Positions 4,750 to 5,971 of a stretch of DNA of 5,971 nucleotides are shown in pieces. The translations under genes were made by a program, and so were the position numbers. The stretch comes from Rhodospirillales bacterium (lineage in GTDB: Bacteria > Pseudomonadota > Alphaproteobacteria > Acetobacterales > Acetobacteraceae), in assembly GCA_028870815.1 (NCBI GenBank), contig JAGWOU010000133.1, forward strand, positions 1 to 5,971, given 5' to 3'. The first letter of the stretch is position 1. The number at the start of each line of letters is the position of its first letter. Under the pieces are notes generated by a model. The model was given only the letters and a program-made list of their open reading frames with translations. It made no database searches and was not told the origin of the DNA.

Positions 4750-5971
4750 ATGCAGGGGCACATGAACGCCACGCTTCTGGTTGTGCTCACGGCACTTTGT
4801 TTCCGGCTCGTGCTGGCCGGCGGCTCCGGCCTTGGCATAGACGAAAGCTATATGGCGGCGGCGAGCCGACATTTCGCGCTGTCCTATTTCGACCATCCGC
4901 TGGCCTCCTGGTGGCTGGAACTGGCCTCGCGGAGCCTTTTCGGCTCGGCGGCGCCGATTGTGGTGCGGCTGCCTTTTGTGGCGCTCTCAGGGCTGTCCTC
5001 CTGGCTGCTTTACCTCGTCACCAAGCGGTTGTTCGGGCAGAAAGCAGGGTTCTGGGCGGTGGTAGCCTATTCCATTGCGCCGGTATTCTCATTGGCGTTT
5101 GGCAGCTGGGTGCTGCCGGACGGGCCGCTGAACGCCGCGTTGCTGGGGTTTCTCTACGCGCTGGTTCGCGCGCTGGGGCTGCCGGATGCGCGCCCGTCGC
5201 TGCGCTGGTGGCTGGCGGCGGGGGTGTTCGCCGGGTTGGCGATGCTCTCCAAATACAACGCCGCTTTGGTGCTGGCGGGTGCTGCTTTGGGCGTGCTGCT
5301 GGACCCGGCCGGACGGCGTGAGCTGCGGCAGCCCTGGCCTTGGGTGGGTGTTGCGCTGGCGCTGGCACTGTTCTCGCCGGTGATTATCTGGAATGCCCAG
5401 CACCATTGGGCGAGTTTTAACTACCAGGGCGGGCGGGCCACAGGCTTGCGGCTGCGCCCGTTGATGCCACTTACCGTTTGGGGCGGCGAGGCGCTTTATG
5501 TGTTGCCCTGGCTGTGGGTGCCGATGGTCTGGCTGCTGGCGCGTGGCCTTGCCGCCGGGCCCGCCAAACGTGTCTCCTGGCTGTTGGCCTGGGCCGCGAT
5601 TATTCCGGTGCTGCTTTTCGCCGTCGTGGGGCTGTGGTCGCGTACGCATATTCTGTTTCACTGGGCCGCACCCGGATATCTGATGCTGTTTCCGCTGCTG
5701 GGGGACTGGGCGACGCGGCGCTCACCGCGGCTTCTGGGCGGCGTGGCGGCGGTCTCGGGTGCGCTGCTGGGCTTGGCGGCGCTGATTATCGTGGCGCTGG
5801 TGCAGTTTGGCCTGCCCCCGGCGCTGGCTTTGTCTTTCAAGCCGGGCAAATCGCCCATGTTGCAGGCGATAGACTGGACCGGGCTGGGGCGGCAATTGCC
5901 GCCGGGGATTGACGCCGTGGCGGCGCAACGCTGGTTCGACGCGGGCAAGATCGGCTACGGGCTTTTGCGCG
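4750..5971 (+). CDS. GT39/ArnT-like membrane glycosyltransferase (3' end outside window)
   Basis: An open frame of 407 codons runs off the right edge. It encodes a polytopic GT-C fold protein of the PMT_2/ArnT-like family. These enzymes use polyprenyl-phosphate sugars to glycosylate envelope lipids or proteins on the periplasmic side. After a first hydrophobic helix (about 7-24) comes the family's acidic loop motif GIDESY (29-34), whose Asp31/Glu32 sit where the catalytic acidic pair is expected. FDHPLASWWL (47-56) follows. Further family-like stretches are WVLPDGPLNAA (120-130), LSKYNAAL (166-173), SPVIIWN (209-215) and FHWAAPGYLMLFPLL (303-317), then multiple helices. Near the edge begins the soluble part, with VAAQRWFDAGKIGY (390-403). 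The start is uncertain. ATG 4750 is used here, but ATG 4762, preceded by AGGGG at 4754-4758 only three bases away, is a close alternative. Sugar and acceptor cannot be told. The 78-bp spacer to divergent prfB holds no clear promoter on either strand. Confidence 0.85.
   Translation, partial: MQGHMNATLLVVLTALCFRLVLAGGSGLGIDESYMAAASRHFALSYFDHPLASWWLELASRSLFGSAAPIVVRLPFVALSGLSSWLLYLVTKRLFGQKAGFWAVVAYSIAPVFSLAFGSWVLPDGPLNAALLGFLYALVRALGLPDARPSLRWWLAAGVFAGLAMLSKYNAALVLAGAALGVLLDPAGRRELRQPWPWVGVALALALFSPVIIWNAQHHWASFNYQGGRATGLRLRPLMPLTVWGGEALYVLPWLWVPMVWLLARGLAAGPAKRVSWLLAWAAIIPVLLFAVVGLWSRTHILFHWAAPGYLMLFPLLGDWATRRSPRLLGGVAAVSGALLGLAALIIVALVQFGLPPALALSFKPGKSPMLQAIDWTGLGRQLPPGIDAVAAQRWFDAGKIGYGLLR

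Noticed and set aside
4515..5321. 268-codon plus-strand frame overlapping the start of the glycosyltransferase
   Set aside because: Its translation is Gly/Ala/Arg-rich without motifs, whereas the frame starting at 4750 has clear GT39 motifs and stays open to the edge.
5089..5661. 190-codon minus-strand frame opposite the glycosyltransferase
   Set aside because: Gln/Arg/Pro-rich antisense composition with no motifs; a shadow frame.

Overview
This is a GC-rich bacterial chromosomal window, about two thirds G+C by eye. It looks alphaproteobacterial, and I would guess Acetobacteraceae-like. The clues are an RF2 N-terminus of the alphaproteobacterial LLRRHL/DWD type, an Hsp20 of the YPPYNIEK/AVAGF class with a ROSE-like leader, an RpoH-type CTTG/CCTAT promoter, and a CydDC pair. 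The taxonomic call is inference from sequence character only. There is no sign of a phage, transposon, CRISPR array or recent insertion.

Layout. Positions 1-279 (+) are the 3' end of cydD, which overlaps cydC (276-1904, +) by the ATGA junction. Together they encode the two half-transporters needed to assemble cytochrome bd oxidase. Directly abutting and convergent (1905-2792, -) is a PrsW-family intramembrane metalloprotease. A 240-bp divergent intergenic region (2793-3032) follows. It carries a weak candidate promoter for the protease and, towards the right, a heat-shock-type promoter and a roughly 120-nt structured leader. The leader ends in a hairpin that buries the ribosome binding site of an Hsp20 chaperone gene (3033-3494, +). 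A strong intrinsic terminator (3509-3532) closes the hsp20 unit. Convergent to it lies prfB (3540-4671, -), peptide chain release factor 2, which is complete only if the classic +1 programmed frameshift at CTT-TGA-C is honoured. After a 78-bp divergent spacer, a GT39/ArnT-like membrane glycosyltransferase (4750 onward, +) runs off the right edge.

How the genes relate. CydDC supports respiratory oxidase maturation. PrsW-like proteases cleave membrane proteins in stress signalling. Hsp20 holds unfolded proteins, and its leader looks like an RNA thermometer layered on a sigma-32-type promoter. RF2 terminates translation and autoregulates through its frameshift. The GT39 protein modifies an envelope glycan. 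Apart from cydDC these appear to be separate transcription units.

I do not see an undescribed multi-gene system here. The most informative signals are regulatory: the ROSE-type thermometer with its upstream hairpins, and the RF2 recoding site.
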